Shown one piece after another: positions 1-9,705 of a stretch of 64,000 nucleotides of DNA. The position numbers and the translations under genes are program-made. The first letter of the stretch is position 1; every line of letters starts with the position of its first letter. A model generated the notes under the pieces. The model made no database searches. It was given only the letters and a program-made list of their open reading frames with translations, and was not told the DNA's origin. The DNA is from an uncultured Rhodospira sp. (lineage in GTDB: Bacteria; Pseudomonadota; Alphaproteobacteria; Rhodospirillales; Rhodospirillaceae), in NCBI RefSeq assembly GCF_937138205.1, contig NZ_CAKZOT010000080.1, positions 1 to 64,000 on the forward strand. Direction: 5' to 3'.

Positions 1-41
1 TTGGGTTCGAACTGGTCGTAGACCAGGGACCATTCGGACAT
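1..41 (-). CDS. N-terminus of a GH65-type glycoside hydrolase/phosphorylase (truncated by window edge)
   Basis: Reverse strand from 41 reads MSEWSLVYDQFEP..., like the W-x-L-x-Y-x-x-F-x-P start of GH65 proteins; located downstream of bPGM/otsB. Confidence 0.45.
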   Translation of the reverse strand, partial: MSEWSLVYDQFEP

Positions 42-114
42 GGGTCGCGGACCTTTCGTGGCTGGGGCCGTGGACGCGGGGTGGTCAGGAGCCAAGGACG
101 TTTCGTTCAAGGCA

Positions 115-939
115 TCATGGGGTCATGCGGCGCAACAGGTCGAGCACCTGGTCGGGATCGTCGACGCGGAAGTCGGCGGCCGAGACCCGCCCGTTCGCGC
201 CGTCGCTGGCCGGGGCGGCGAGAACACCGACCCCGTTGATCTCCTGTAACGCCTTGAAGGCATCCTCGTCGGTGACGTCGTCGCCGAAGAACATCGGCGC
301 ATGACCGGCATCGTCAAGGTTCAGGGTGCCGAGCAGGTGGCGCACGGCCTTGCCCTTGTCCCAGTCGATGTCCGGCTGGATTTCGAACACCTTCTTGCCG
401 GGCTTTTCCTTCAGCCCCGGCACGGCGCCAAGCAGGCGATCAAGCACGCTCCTGAAGACCGGATAGGCTTCGTCGGCCACCAGGCGATAATGGGCGGCGA
501 CAGAGAATTTCTTGCGTTCCACCAGGGCGCCGGGGAGGGGGTCGAGGCCGTCCTTGAGGCGCGCCTCGACCTCGTCCATCAGCGCGGTGAAGTCACCGAT
601 GCCCTCAAGCGTCAGGACCCCGGCCTCGGGCGTGCGGATGTCGAAGCCGTGACTGCCGGCGAAGGTCAGGGTGTCGATCCCGACCAGCTTCTCGACGTCC
701 GGGCGGTCGCGGCCGCTGACCACGGCGACCGGTCGCTTGCGGGCCAGGGCGTCGACGACGGCGCGGCCCTCGTCGGACAGGATGGCGTTTTCCGGCCGGT
801 CGACGATCGGCGTCAAGGTTCCGTCGTAGTCCAGGAAGATGGCCGGCTCGCGGCCGTTCAGGGCGGCGGTCAGGGCGTCGAACGCGTCCAGGGCGTGCGG
901 CAGGTCCTGCACCGGGCGGAGGCGGGGGTCATGCGTCAC
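115..939 (-). CDS. otsB: Trehalose-6-phosphate phosphatase
   Basis: HAD motif FLDYDGTLTPIVDRP, VVSGRDRPDVEKLV, GDDVTDEDAF; GTG start (VTHDPRL) overlaps the 3' end of the upstream gene. Confidence 0.9.
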   Translation of the reverse strand: MTHDPRLRPVQDLPHALDAFDALTAALNGREPAIFLDYDGTLTPIVDRPENAILSDEGRAVVDALARKRPVAVVSGRDRPDVEKLVGIDTLTFAGSHGFDIRTPEAGVLTLEGIGDFTALMDEVEARLKDGLDPLPGALVERKKFSVAAHYRLVADEAYPVFRSVLDRLLGAVPGLKEKPGKKVFEIQPDIDWDKGKAVRHLLGTLNLDDAGHAPMFFGDDVTDEDAFKALQEINGVGVLAAPASDGANGRVSAADFRVDDPDQVLDLLRRMTP

Positions 940-1687
940 GGAGGAAGTCTCCCAAATCCTTGACAACGATGTGAGCGCCGTTCTCCAGCAAAGCCGCTTC
1001 GCCGAGCCCGCGATCGATGCCGATCACGAGGCCGAAGCCGCCGGCGCGGCCGGCCTGGACGCCGACGATGGCGTCCTCGACCATGATGCTTTCCGCCGGC
1101 GTGGCGCCGACCATGCGCGCGCCCTCGATGAAGGTGTCGGGCGCCGGCTTGCCGGGCAGGCCCTTCTCGACCGCCGAGATGCCGTCCACCTGGGCCTCGA
1201 ACAGGTCGGTCAGGCCGGCACTGGCCAGTACCGGGCCGCAGTTCTTGGAGGACGAGACCACGGCGGCGCGCATCCCCTCGGCCCGCAGGCGGCGGATCAC
1301 GGTGACGGCGCCGTCGAACACGGTGACGCCGTCGCGGCGTATGACCTCGTTGAACTCCAGGTTCTTGCGGTTGCCGAGCCCGCACACCGTCTGTTCGTCG
1401 GGGCTGTCGTCCGGCGTGCCCTCGGGCAGGGTGATGCCACGGGAGGCGAGGAACGTGCGCACACCGTCATAGCGGGGCTTGCCGTCCACGTGCTGCAGGT
1501 AGTCGTCTGGCGTGAAGGGGACGAACGGCTCGCCGGTCTGTTCGGCGCGTGCCCTCAGGACGCCGTCGAACAGATTCTTCCAGGCCGAGGAATGAACGGC
1601 GGCGGTGTCGGTGACCACCCCGTCCAGGTCGCAGATGATGGCCGTCAGGCCTTGTCCGGCCCAAGGCCACGGTGTCGGGTCCGTCAT
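929..1687 (-). CDS. Beta-phosphoglucomutase family HAD hydrolase
   Basis: ICDLDGVVTDTAAVHSSAWK, AAVVSSSKNC, GKPAPDTF, VEDAIVGVQAGRAGGFGLVIGIDRG; ATG at 1687 preceded by GGGGGGA. Confidence 0.85.
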   Translation of the reverse strand: MTDPTPWPWAGQGLTAIICDLDGVVTDTAAVHSSAWKNLFDGVLRARAEQTGEPFVPFTPDDYLQHVDGKPRYDGVRTFLASRGITLPEGTPDDSPDEQTVCGLGNRKNLEFNEVIRRDGVTVFDGAVTVIRRLRAEGMRAAVVSSSKNCGPVLASAGLTDLFEAQVDGISAVEKGLPGKPAPDTFIEGARMVGATPAESIMVEDAIVGVQAGRAGGFGLVIGIDRGLGEAALLENGAHIVVKDLGDFLRDA

Positions 1688-2154
1688 GTCCCCCCTTCCC
1701 AGATTGACCGTGTGAAAAAGAGCCCGTGAAGGACCGACCACAATGCGAGGAATGGCCGAACCGCCCGTCTTCCCCGCGTTCCGTCTGGTTCAATCCACCA
1801 ACCCATGTCGTGTTTGACCATTGGGGGTCGGCTGTGCGGTCTCACCACACGGTGGCACGTTGAAATGCGTTGTCCTGTGCGGCCGATTAAGGGCCACCGT
1901 GGACGCGGCAAAGCCATCATAGCGACTTTGAGGGCCAAAGGTCACCCCCCGCGGTCGGAAATCTGGCGCGTCGTCTCGCGCCGTCTTGTTTTGGGTTGAA
2001 ATCGCCGAAGCGGCCCCGGGTCCGATCGGGTCTTGCAATGATCCTTTGGGGGGCGCACTTTGGAGGGGCGCAAGGTGTCCGTTCGAGAGGATATCTGCGC
2101 CGAACGATCGTGTGTGTCGCCGGAGTCGGGCCGGCTGTCAGGAGTCTCGAGGCC

Positions 2155-2577
2155 ATGTTCCCCTTCTTCCCCTTCGGCCCGGTGCCGCCGTTCCCGTTCC
2201 TGTTTCCGTTCGGCGGGTATCCGTGGGCCAGCCGTAACGCCGCCGAGACCGACGGGTCCACGTCCGGTGCCGCGCCGTTCGGCACAGCACCACCGTCCCT
2301 GATGACCATGGCCCTGATGCCGGCCATGGCACCGTTTGCCCTGGGCTCGCAGATGGCGCGGGTGGCGGAGGACGCGCGCCACATCGCCATGCACGTCAAG
2401 GAGTCCCTGGAGAAGGACGACGGCCCCGTGCATGTGATGGTCGGCGATCCCGACGGTCCGCTGGGCGTGGCCATCGGCCTGACGTTCCTGAAGCGCGGCC
2501 AGACGCCGCAGCTGCGCGACGCCGGACCGGCGCGCGTCGAGGCCATGGTGGACGTCACGCCCAAACCGGCGGCGTGA
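2155..2577 (+). CDS. Hypothetical protein with Phe/Pro-rich N-terminus (MFPFFPFGPVPPFPFLFPFGG)
   Basis: ORF with upstream AGGAG; convergent with the phaC locus; no family recognised. Confidence 0.55.
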   Translation: MFPFFPFGPVPPFPFLFPFGGYPWASRNAAETDGSTSGAAPFGTAPPSLMTMALMPAMAPFALGSQMARVAEDARHIAMHVKESLEKDDGPVHVMVGDPDGPLGVAIGLTFLKRGQTPQLRDAGPARVEAMVDVTPKPAA

Positions 2578-2602
2578 TTCGCCGTCCGGTGCCGCACCCG
2601 GA

Positions 2603-2944
2603 TCAGGGCTGGCCCGGCGTGTAGAAATCCGGGCGCGCCAGGTCGGCGCTGCCCTCACGCTTCGTCTCCTGATCGAGCGACTGGATCGCCTCGGCCAGCG
2701 CGTCGCACCGAGTGCCATGGGCCCGCGCCCGCCCGGCGTCGGTTCGCGCCGCGTCCCGGACGGTGCGGTCCAGGCATTCGGCCTGATAACGGGCCATGAG
2801 GTCCGCCGGTGCCAGGGTGTCGATCGCCGATTCGGCCGCGCGGACCTGGCCCCAAGATCCGCAGGCCCAAGACCCGCAGGTCAGGACCGCGACCGCCAAC
2901 ACGGCGGGAACGCGGCGCGGGTTGCCTCCGAACGGCCGCATCAT
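2603..2944 (-). CDS. Hypothetical exported protein
   Basis: N-terminal hydrophobic signal-like segment; start overlaps phaC stop. Confidence 0.55.
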   Translation of the reverse strand: MMRPFGGNPRRVPAVLAVAVLTCGSWACGSWGQVRAAESAIDTLAPADLMARYQAECLDRTVRDAARTDAGRARAHGTRCDALAEAIQSLDQETKREGSADLARPDFYTPGQP

Positions 2945-4755
2945 CAGACCGCCCGCATCTTCACGTAGCTGCCCGGGGCGTCCTCAATCGGCTTCAATTC
3001 GCCCTCGCCGGGCTGGCGCGCCGGCACCTGCTCGCCGGCGTGGCGGCCGATCCACTTCTGCCAGTCCGGCCACCAGGAGCCGGGGTGCTCGGTCGCCGCG
3101 CCCAGCCAGGTTTCCGGATCCTTGGACCGGCTGTTGCTGATCCAGTGGCAGTACTTGTTGGACGCCGGCGGGTTGATGACGCCGGCGATGTGGCCCGACG
3201 CCGCAAGCACGAACCGCACCGGCCCCTTGTAAAGCTGGGCGCTTCGGAACGTCGAGACCCAGGGCGCGATGTGGTCCTCGCGTGCGGACAGGAAATACGA
3301 CGGCGTCTTGACCTTCGTCAGGTCAATGGGGACATCCCCGATGGTCACCGCGCCGGGCTCCTTCAGCGCGTTTTCGAGGTAGCACTTGCGTAGGTAAAAA
3401 CTGTGCATGGCCGCCGGCATCCGTGTGCTGTCGGAGTTCCAGTACAGCAGGTCGAACGGGAACGGCTCCTTGCCCATCAGGTAGTTGTTCACCACGAACG
3501 ACCAGATCAGGTCGTTGGAGCGCAGCATGTTGAAGGTGGTCGCCATCTCGGCGCCGTCCAGATAGCCGCGCTCGAACATCTCCTTTTCCAGGTGGTCGAT
3601 GGTGGTCGGGTCGATGAAGACCCCCAGTTCGCCGGGTTCGGAGAATTCCATCAGCGTCGTGAAGTGGGTCGCCGAGGCGATCCGGTCCTCTTGCCCCTTG
3701 GCATGGAGCCACCCCAGCGTGACACCAAGCAGCGTGCCACCCAGGCAATAGCCGATGGCGTTGACCGTGCGTTCTCCCGTGGCCTTCTCGATGGCGTCGA
3801 GCGCCTCCAGCGGCCCTTCCAACAGGTAATTGTCGAACGTGATGTCGCGGTAGGACTCGTCCGGGTTCACCCATGAGATGGTGAACACCGTGTGCCCCTG
3901 GGAGACGGCCCAGCGGATGAACGAGTTCTTCTCGCGAAGGTCGAGAATGTAGAACTTGTTGATCCAGGGCGGGACGATCAGCAGCGGCCGCTTGGCCACC
4001 GTGTCCGTCGCCGGCGCATACTGGATGAGCTGCATCAGCCGGTTCTGGTGCACGACCTTGCCCGGCGTGGTGACGATGTTCTCGCCCACCTTGAAGGCGT
4101 TCTCGTCCGTCATGGTGATGCGCAGCTGGCCCTTGCCGCGCTCCAGGTCGGCCAGCATGTGTTCCAGACCGTGCAGCAGGCTCTCGCCATTGGTCTCGAT
4201 GGCCGTGCGCAGGACCTGGGGGTTGGTCATGACGAAGTTGGTGGGCGCCATGGCATCGACGAGCTGGCGGGTGTAGAACTCCACCTTGCGCGCGGTCGGG
4301 CTGCCCTCGCCCTCGACGTCGTGAACGAGCCCGAGCAGCCAACGCGACGTGAGCAGGTACGACTGCTTGATGAAGTCGTACACCTCGTTTTCCTGCCACA
4401 TCTCGTCGCGGAAACGGTGATCGCTCTTCTCTGGACGGACCAGCGGTTCCGTCTCCTGGCCGAGCCAGCGCTGGGCCGCGTTCTGCCACAGCGACATGTA
4501 CTCCTGCCAGAGATTGAACTGCGCCTCCATGATCTTGGCCGGATTGGCCATCATCTTGGCGGTCATGTCCAGGAACGCCTCGCTGACGTTCAGCGGGTCG
4601 CCGAATGGCAGGCCGCCGTTGCCGGACGCCTGGCGGCTGAGGAAATCGCTGACCAGATGCTGGCCGTGTTCGGCGATCTCCGTCATCGCCCGGGCGAATT
4701 CCTGCGGGTCCGGGTGCTTCGGAATCTCGTCGGTCTTGCCCTGTTGATCGGCCAT
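2944..4755 (-). CDS. phaC: Class I poly(R)-hydroxyalkanoate synthase
   Basis: PLLIVPPWINKFYILDL, lipase-like box GYCLGGT, DHIAPW, SGHIAGVINPP. Confidence 0.95.
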   Translation of the reverse strand: MADQQGKTDEIPKHPDPQEFARAMTEIAEHGQHLVSDFLSRQASGNGGLPFGDPLNVSEAFLDMTAKMMANPAKIMEAQFNLWQEYMSLWQNAAQRWLGQETEPLVRPEKSDHRFRDEMWQENEVYDFIKQSYLLTSRWLLGLVHDVEGEGSPTARKVEFYTRQLVDAMAPTNFVMTNPQVLRTAIETNGESLLHGLEHMLADLERGKGQLRITMTDENAFKVGENIVTTPGKVVHQNRLMQLIQYAPATDTVAKRPLLIVPPWINKFYILDLREKNSFIRWAVSQGHTVFTISWVNPDESYRDITFDNYLLEGPLEALDAIEKATGERTVNAIGYCLGGTLLGVTLGWLHAKGQEDRIASATHFTTLMEFSEPGELGVFIDPTTIDHLEKEMFERGYLDGAEMATTFNMLRSNDLIWSFVVNNYLMGKEPFPFDLLYWNSDSTRMPAAMHSFYLRKCYLENALKEPGAVTIGDVPIDLTKVKTPSYFLSAREDHIAPWVSTFRSAQLYKGPVRFVLAASGHIAGVINPPASNKYCHWISNSRSKDPETWLGAATEHPGSWWPDWQKWIGRHAGEQVPARQPGEGELKPIEDAPGSYVKMRAV

Positions 4756-5083
4756 CGTCCCTTCCTCTATCATCCAATCCGCGTTGAGACCGTGGCGGTG
4801 TCGGGCCTTGCCCCGCTGGCCGGGATGTCAAGGTGAAGCGGTTTTGATGGGCATTGTGGGATACATTGCCGTGTCGGCCAAGGGGGTTGCCACGGGCGGC
4901 GGTTGGTTTTTCCAAGATGGGGCCCCAGGATCGATCGGGCAACCCGAAGCAGTCCCCATGGGCGGGGCTGGGATCGGTGTCGGCGGCCGGCGGGTGGGAA
5001 CACACGGGGCGAACTCCGGTCAACACAACACAACAGGCCCGAGCCCCCGGTTCGGCCCTTCATGAAAAGGGGAGACAGCGGGC

Positions 5084-6244
5084 GTGACGACACCCGGCGT
5101 GACGAGACAGAAGTCCCGGCCGCGGCATTCAAGCCGCCGGACAGGCCGTCCGTTGACGGCCCGGGCGGCCGTCTTGGGCTTTCTGGCCCTGTGTGGCGCC
5201 CTGGCGGTTACCGCCTGCGCCGACGATCCGCCACCGGAAGCGTCGGGCGAGTATCCCGATATCGCCGACAGTCCGGCCGAGCGGCCACAGGTCACCCCGG
5301 CCAGCGAGCGCGAACAGATCGCCGAGGGCCTGCGCGCCGACCGCCGTGAGGATCGGTACGAGGAGGACCTTGGTCCACGGCAGCGCTCAAGCGAGGTGCG
5401 GCCGCCCGAATACACCCCGCCGCCCGAGACGGACTCACCGGCGCCGACGCCCCCCGCCGCGCGCCTTGACGCCGGGGAACAACCGGCCACGGCGGCGCGG
5501 CCGGGGCCGGACGCGTCCATCACGCGGCGCGACATCCCGGCGCCGCCCGGCCAGGAGCGGTCGGCCGTCGCCGCCGGCACACCGACCCCTGGCCCGTTCG
5601 TCTCCGAGGCAACGCCGGGCCGGCCCATGCCACGCCAGACGGCCCCCACCGGTCCGCATGTCTTCGCCGGACCTCCGCCCGGCACGGGCTTTCACGGCGG
5701 GCCGATCGTTGTGGATTCGCGGGGTGTGACGACCATGGGGCCGGGCGGGCCACTGACGACACCTGGGCCGTACCCGGTGGCCGGCGCGCCCGTGGCCGCG
5801 TCGGGCTATGCCGGGGCGTACGGACCCGCCGTGGCCACCGCGCCGGGGGCCCAGCCGCTGTCGGCCTACGGTCCCCTGGGCGGCGCGCGCAGTCAGCGGG
5901 TCGCCGTCATCTATTTCGCCGACGGCTCGGCCAATCTCTCGGGGCGGGATCGCCACGTGCTGCGGCAGGTGGCCGCCCTCCAACAGCACTATGGCGGCGT
6001 GATCCGGGTGGTCGGCCATGCCTCCAGCCGCACCGGGGCCATGGACATCACCCGCCACAAGCTGGCGAATTTCACGGTGTCGCTGGGCCGTGCCAATGCC
6101 GTCGCGGGGGCCTTGATGAACGCCGGGGTGCCGGGGCGGTATCTGTATGTGGGCGCCGTGTCGGACAGCCAACCCGTCTATTACGAGATCATGCCCACCG
6201 GCGAAGCCGGCAACCGCCGCGCCGAGATCTACATGGACTATTAG
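5084..6244 (+). CDS. OmpA-family protein with long Pro/Ala-rich linker
   Basis: C-terminal OmpA-like module VAVIYFADGSANLSGRD...IRVVGHASSRTG...NRRAEIYMDY. Confidence 0.75.
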   Translation: MTTPGVTRQKSRPRHSSRRTGRPLTARAAVLGFLALCGALAVTACADDPPPEASGEYPDIADSPAERPQVTPASEREQIAEGLRADRREDRYEEDLGPRQRSSEVRPPEYTPPPETDSPAPTPPAARLDAGEQPATAARPGPDASITRRDIPAPPGQERSAVAAGTPTPGPFVSEATPGRPMPRQTAPTGPHVFAGPPPGTGFHGGPIVVDSRGVTTMGPGGPLTTPGPYPVAGAPVAASGYAGAYGPAVATAPGAQPLSAYGPLGGARSQRVAVIYFADGSANLSGRDRHVLRQVAALQQHYGGVIRVVGHASSRTGAMDITRHKLANFTVSLGRANAVAGALMNAGVPGRYLYVGAVSDSQPVYYEIMPTGEAGNRRAEIYMDY

Positions 6245-6297
6245 GGGCAGGCGCCGCCGGGCGGTTTGGTTTTTGCCGAACGCCGGGCGGCATGGGA

Positions 6298-6330
6298 AAA
6301 GGGGCGGGGCCTTGCGGCGCCCGCCCCTTT
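6298..6330. terminator. Probable bidirectional terminator between convergent genes
   Basis: Inverted repeat aaaggggcggg / cccgccccttt between gene ends at 6244 and 6348. Confidence 0.6.
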
Positions 6331-6347
6331 GTCCGCATTGTCGGTGC

Positions 6348-8024
6348 CTATTCCGGCTTGCGGAAGTGCAGGATGCCCCAGGCGAGGTGCCCGGCCTCGC
6401 CGGCCTTCACCCAGTTGTCCAGCCCCACGAGCATCCGGTCGAGATAGCCGCGGCTGCACACCTTGGCCAGCTCGTTGTAGCGCTCGCGCAGGACCTCGGC
6501 GACCCGGCCGTAGTGGCGCGGCAGGTGGTCGGTCAACTCGGTGATGGACACCGTCTCGAACCCGACCCGCGCGGCCGCTTCCTTGTAGAAGCCGATGGAG
6601 CCCAGGTTCTCAAGGTGGATGCGGTCGTACACCGGCTGCAGCACGCCCTCGGGCACGTCGTCGATCTCCATCGGGTCGGTGAAGATCAGGTGGCCGCCCG
6701 GCTTGAGCACCCGGTACGCCTCTTCCAGCACCAGTTCGCGGTCGCCGGCGTGCAGGATGGAATCCTGCGACCAGACCACATCGAACCGCTGATCTGGCTC
6801 GGGCACGTCCTCGAAGGTGCCGTGGATCACCGTGATCTTGTCGGCCAGCTCCTGTTCCTCGTTGAGCTGGCGGTTCTTGGTGTTCTGGATCTCGGAGATG
6901 TTGAGGCAATGCACGCGGCAGCCGCGCGTGGCGGCCAGTCGCCGCGCGGCGCCACCGTAGCCCGCGCCCAGGTCGAGCACGCGGCTGTCGGCGCTCAACT
7001 CCACCTGTTCCGCCATGGTGTCGACGGTGCGGCGGCTGGCGTCCTTGATTTGTTCACCGGCCTTGTCGGTGTACAGGCCGATATGAATGTCCTCGCCACC
7101 CCAGATGTGGAAGTAGAAGTTGTCGGCGTCGCCGCTGTCGTAATACGTTTCGGCCACCGAGGCGATCTTCTTCAGGTCGCGGGGACCATGTTCCAGGTCG
7201 TAACTCTTTGACGCGACGTGAATGAAGAAGTCCGGATCGTCTTCCTGGTACGTTTCCTGGAAGTCGCCGTAGGTGCGGATGTGTTGGAAACCCGCCTCGG
7301 TGAGCAGACGCCGCATGTAGTTCTTGCGGAGCGGAAACATGTTCAGCTTGTATTCCGACCCGTCCGGGAACGCATAGCGGAAGCGGGCCAATCCCTCGTC
7401 CACGTGCTCCGGCTCGGCCACGACCTTGTCGCCACAATAATAGTACTTGTGGGCGCTGCTGTAGCCGTGGTCGAGCATCGCATCATAGTTACGCTGATCA
7501 ATGATCAGCACGCCGTCATGCTTCAGGGCGGCGTAGAACTCGGCCAGGGCGCGGCGCCGATCCTGTTCGTCATGCAGGTGGGTGAAGCTGTTGCCCAGGC
7601 AGATGATGGCGTCGTACTTGCCGTGCAGGTCGCGGTTCAGGAACCGCCAGTCGGCCTGACAGGTGCGCAGGATGATGTGGTGATCCTTGGCGTTCTCGAA
7701 CGCCTTGGCCACCATGGCGGCCGAGCCGTCCACCGAGGTCACATCGAACCCGGCCTTGATCAGCTGCACCGAGTGGAACCCGGTGCCGCAAGCCGCGTCG
7801 AGGATGCGGGTCTTGCCGCGCGCCTTCAGCACGTCGATGAAGAAGCGCCCTTCGCTTTCGGCGCGGGCGTTCCAGTCGATCAGTTCATCCCACTTCTCGA
7901 CAAAGGTCTGGATGTACTCGGCACGGTATTGATCGCTGTCGCGCACGGCGATGGGATCGTCACCGTAGTCCTGCTCCTTGGCGACAAGATCGGTGTTCTT
8001 CTCGCGAAAATCGATGGTGTCCAT
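6348..8024 (-). CDS. Fused glycine/sarcosine N-methyltransferase and sarcosine/dimethylglycine N-methyltransferase (betaine synthesis)
   Basis: Two SAM-dependent MTase domains: ILDAACGTGFHSVQL plus VLDLGAGYGGAARRLA; GSMT-like N-half (DNxxYRAEYIQTFVEKWDELIDW-type), SDMT-like C-half (WSQDSILHAGDR, GGHLIFTDPMEID). Confidence 0.88.
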   Translation of the reverse strand: MDTIDFREKNTDLVAKEQDYGDDPIAVRDSDQYRAEYIQTFVEKWDELIDWNARAESEGRFFIDVLKARGKTRILDAACGTGFHSVQLIKAGFDVTSVDGSAAMVAKAFENAKDHHIILRTCQADWRFLNRDLHGKYDAIICLGNSFTHLHDEQDRRRALAEFYAALKHDGVLIIDQRNYDAMLDHGYSSAHKYYYCGDKVVAEPEHVDEGLARFRYAFPDGSEYKLNMFPLRKNYMRRLLTEAGFQHIRTYGDFQETYQEDDPDFFIHVASKSYDLEHGPRDLKKIASVAETYYDSGDADNFYFHIWGGEDIHIGLYTDKAGEQIKDASRRTVDTMAEQVELSADSRVLDLGAGYGGAARRLAATRGCRVHCLNISEIQNTKNRQLNEEQELADKITVIHGTFEDVPEPDQRFDVVWSQDSILHAGDRELVLEEAYRVLKPGGHLIFTDPMEIDDVPEGVLQPVYDRIHLENLGSIGFYKEAAARVGFETVSITELTDHLPRHYGRVAEVLRERYNELAKVCSRGYLDRMLVGLDNWVKAGEAGHLAWGILHFRKPE

Positions 8025-8036
8025 GAGAGGCCTCTC

Positions 8037-9212
8037 CTATTCCGCGGCGATGGTTTTCGTGGCGTCGGCGGATAGCGCGGCGGCCCGGTCGGTGTTCTCC
8101 CAGGGCACGTCCGGACGACCGAAATGGCCGTTGGATGCCGTGGGGCGGTAGATCGGGCGCAGCAGGTCGAGCATGGCGATGATGCCCTTGGGCCGCAGGT
8201 CGAAGTGTTCGCGGACCAAGGCCTCGATGTGGGGTTCCGGGATGGTGCCGGTGCCGAAGGTATCGACGCGCACCGACACCGGTTGCGCGACGCCGATGGC
8301 ATAGGCGAGTTGCACCTCGCAGCGGTCGGCGAGGCCGGCGGCGACGATGTTCTTGGCGACGTAGCGCGCGGCGTAGGCGGCCGAGCGGTCGACCTTGGAC
8401 GGGTCCTTGCCGGAGAAGGCGCCGCCGCCGTGACGGCCCATGCCGCCGTAGGTGTCGACGATGATCTTGCGTCCGGTCAGGCCGCAGTCGCCCACCGGGC
8501 CGCCGATGACGAACCGGCCGGTCGGGTTGATGTGGTACTTGGTCTCGGCGGTCAGCATGTCGGCCGGGACGCACGGCTTGACGATCTCCTCGATGACCGC
8601 CTCGCGCAGGGTCTCGTAGGCCACGTCCTCATCGTGCTGGGTCGACAGCACGACGGCGTCGACGCCGGTCGGGCGCCCCGCCTCGTAGCGCACCGACACC
8701 TGGCTCTTCACGTCCGGGCGCAGCCAGGACAGCCGGCCGGCCTTGCGCACCTCGGCCTGGCGCGCGGTCAGGCGGTGGGCCAACTGAATCGGCAGGGGCA
8801 TCAGCTCCTCGGTCTCGCGGCAGGCGAAGCCGAACATCAGGCCCTGATCGCCGGCGCCCTGATCCAGATCCAGGCCGGTTCCCTCGTTGACGCCCTGGGC
8901 GATATCCGGGGACTGCTTGTCCAGGGCCACGAGGACGGCGCAGGAGCGCCCATCATAGCCGTACCGGGGGTCGTCATAGCCAACGTCGAGAATGGTGTCC
9001 CGCGCCACCTGGGCGTAGTCGACATGCGCGGTGGTGGTGATTTCCCCGGACAGAATGCACATGCCGGTGTTCACCATGGTCTCGCAGGCCACACGGGCAT
9101 GGGCGTCCTGGGCCAGGATGGCGTCCAGGATGGCGTCGGAAACATTGTCGGCCAGCTTGTCCGGATGGCCGGCGCCGACCGATTCAGAGGTGAAAATGTA
9201 AGAGTCGGTCAC
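8037..9212 (-). CDS. metK: S-adenosylmethionine synthetase
   Basis: GTG start [77 protein letters not shown]. Confidence 0.97.
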   Translation of the reverse strand: MTDSYIFTSESVGAGHPDKLADNVSDAILDAILAQDAHARVACETMVNTGMCILSGEITTTAHVDYAQVARDTILDVGYDDPRYGYDGRSCAVLVALDKQSPDIAQGVNEGTGLDLDQGAGDQGLMFGFACRETEELMPLPIQLAHRLTARQAEVRKAGRLSWLRPDVKSQVSVRYEAGRPTGVDAVVLSTQHDEDVAYETLREAVIEEIVKPCVPADMLTAETKYHINPTGRFVIGGPVGDCGLTGRKIIVDTYGGMGRHGGGAFSGKDPSKVDRSAAYAARYVAKNIVAAGLADRCEVQLAYAIGVAQPVSVRVDTFGTGTIPEPHIEALVREHFDLRPKGIIAMLDLLRPIYRPTASNGHFGRPDVPWENTDRAAALSADATKTIAAE

Positions 9213-9705
9213 GGTGCTCGTTCTCCCTGGGCAGGCCAGGGACGCGCGCCGACCGCCGACGGATGTGTCGGCTGGGCGGGGGCGTCCCCGGGCATAATGG
9301 TCCGTCGGTCGCGAGCCTCGGAACGTCCGGACGCGCAGGCTCATGCCCCGCATCCGGCAGCAAGTATTCTATACTGTTGTTCCGTGCGCGCCGTCGTGAG
9401 TGCGGCACGCGGCTTGGTGATGAAACCCACGCCGATAAACTTTGGAGCCGTTTTAGGCGGGCTCCAACGGTGTTGGGTGGGGAGCCGCATCAGGGTCTTC
9501 GGCGACCGCGCTCCCCATTCACACGTCGTATGCTACACGAGTTGGAAAAGCCGTTCCAGCCGTAGGGGCGATTTTCGGGTAGGATGACATGATATCATCA
9601 TACTTTGGTGCCAAGGGGCGTATCTAAGGTAGCAGAGGCGTGGAATGGTGCACCGCATGAGTCCACGGGGGGTGGGCGAATCGGGCCACGGGGTGGCCAT
9701 GGCCC

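Noticed and set aside
3323-5026. 567-aa minus-strand ORF overlapping phaC
   Set aside because: Shadow ORF in another frame of phaC; Arg/Gly/Pro/His-rich low-complexity translation, no domain
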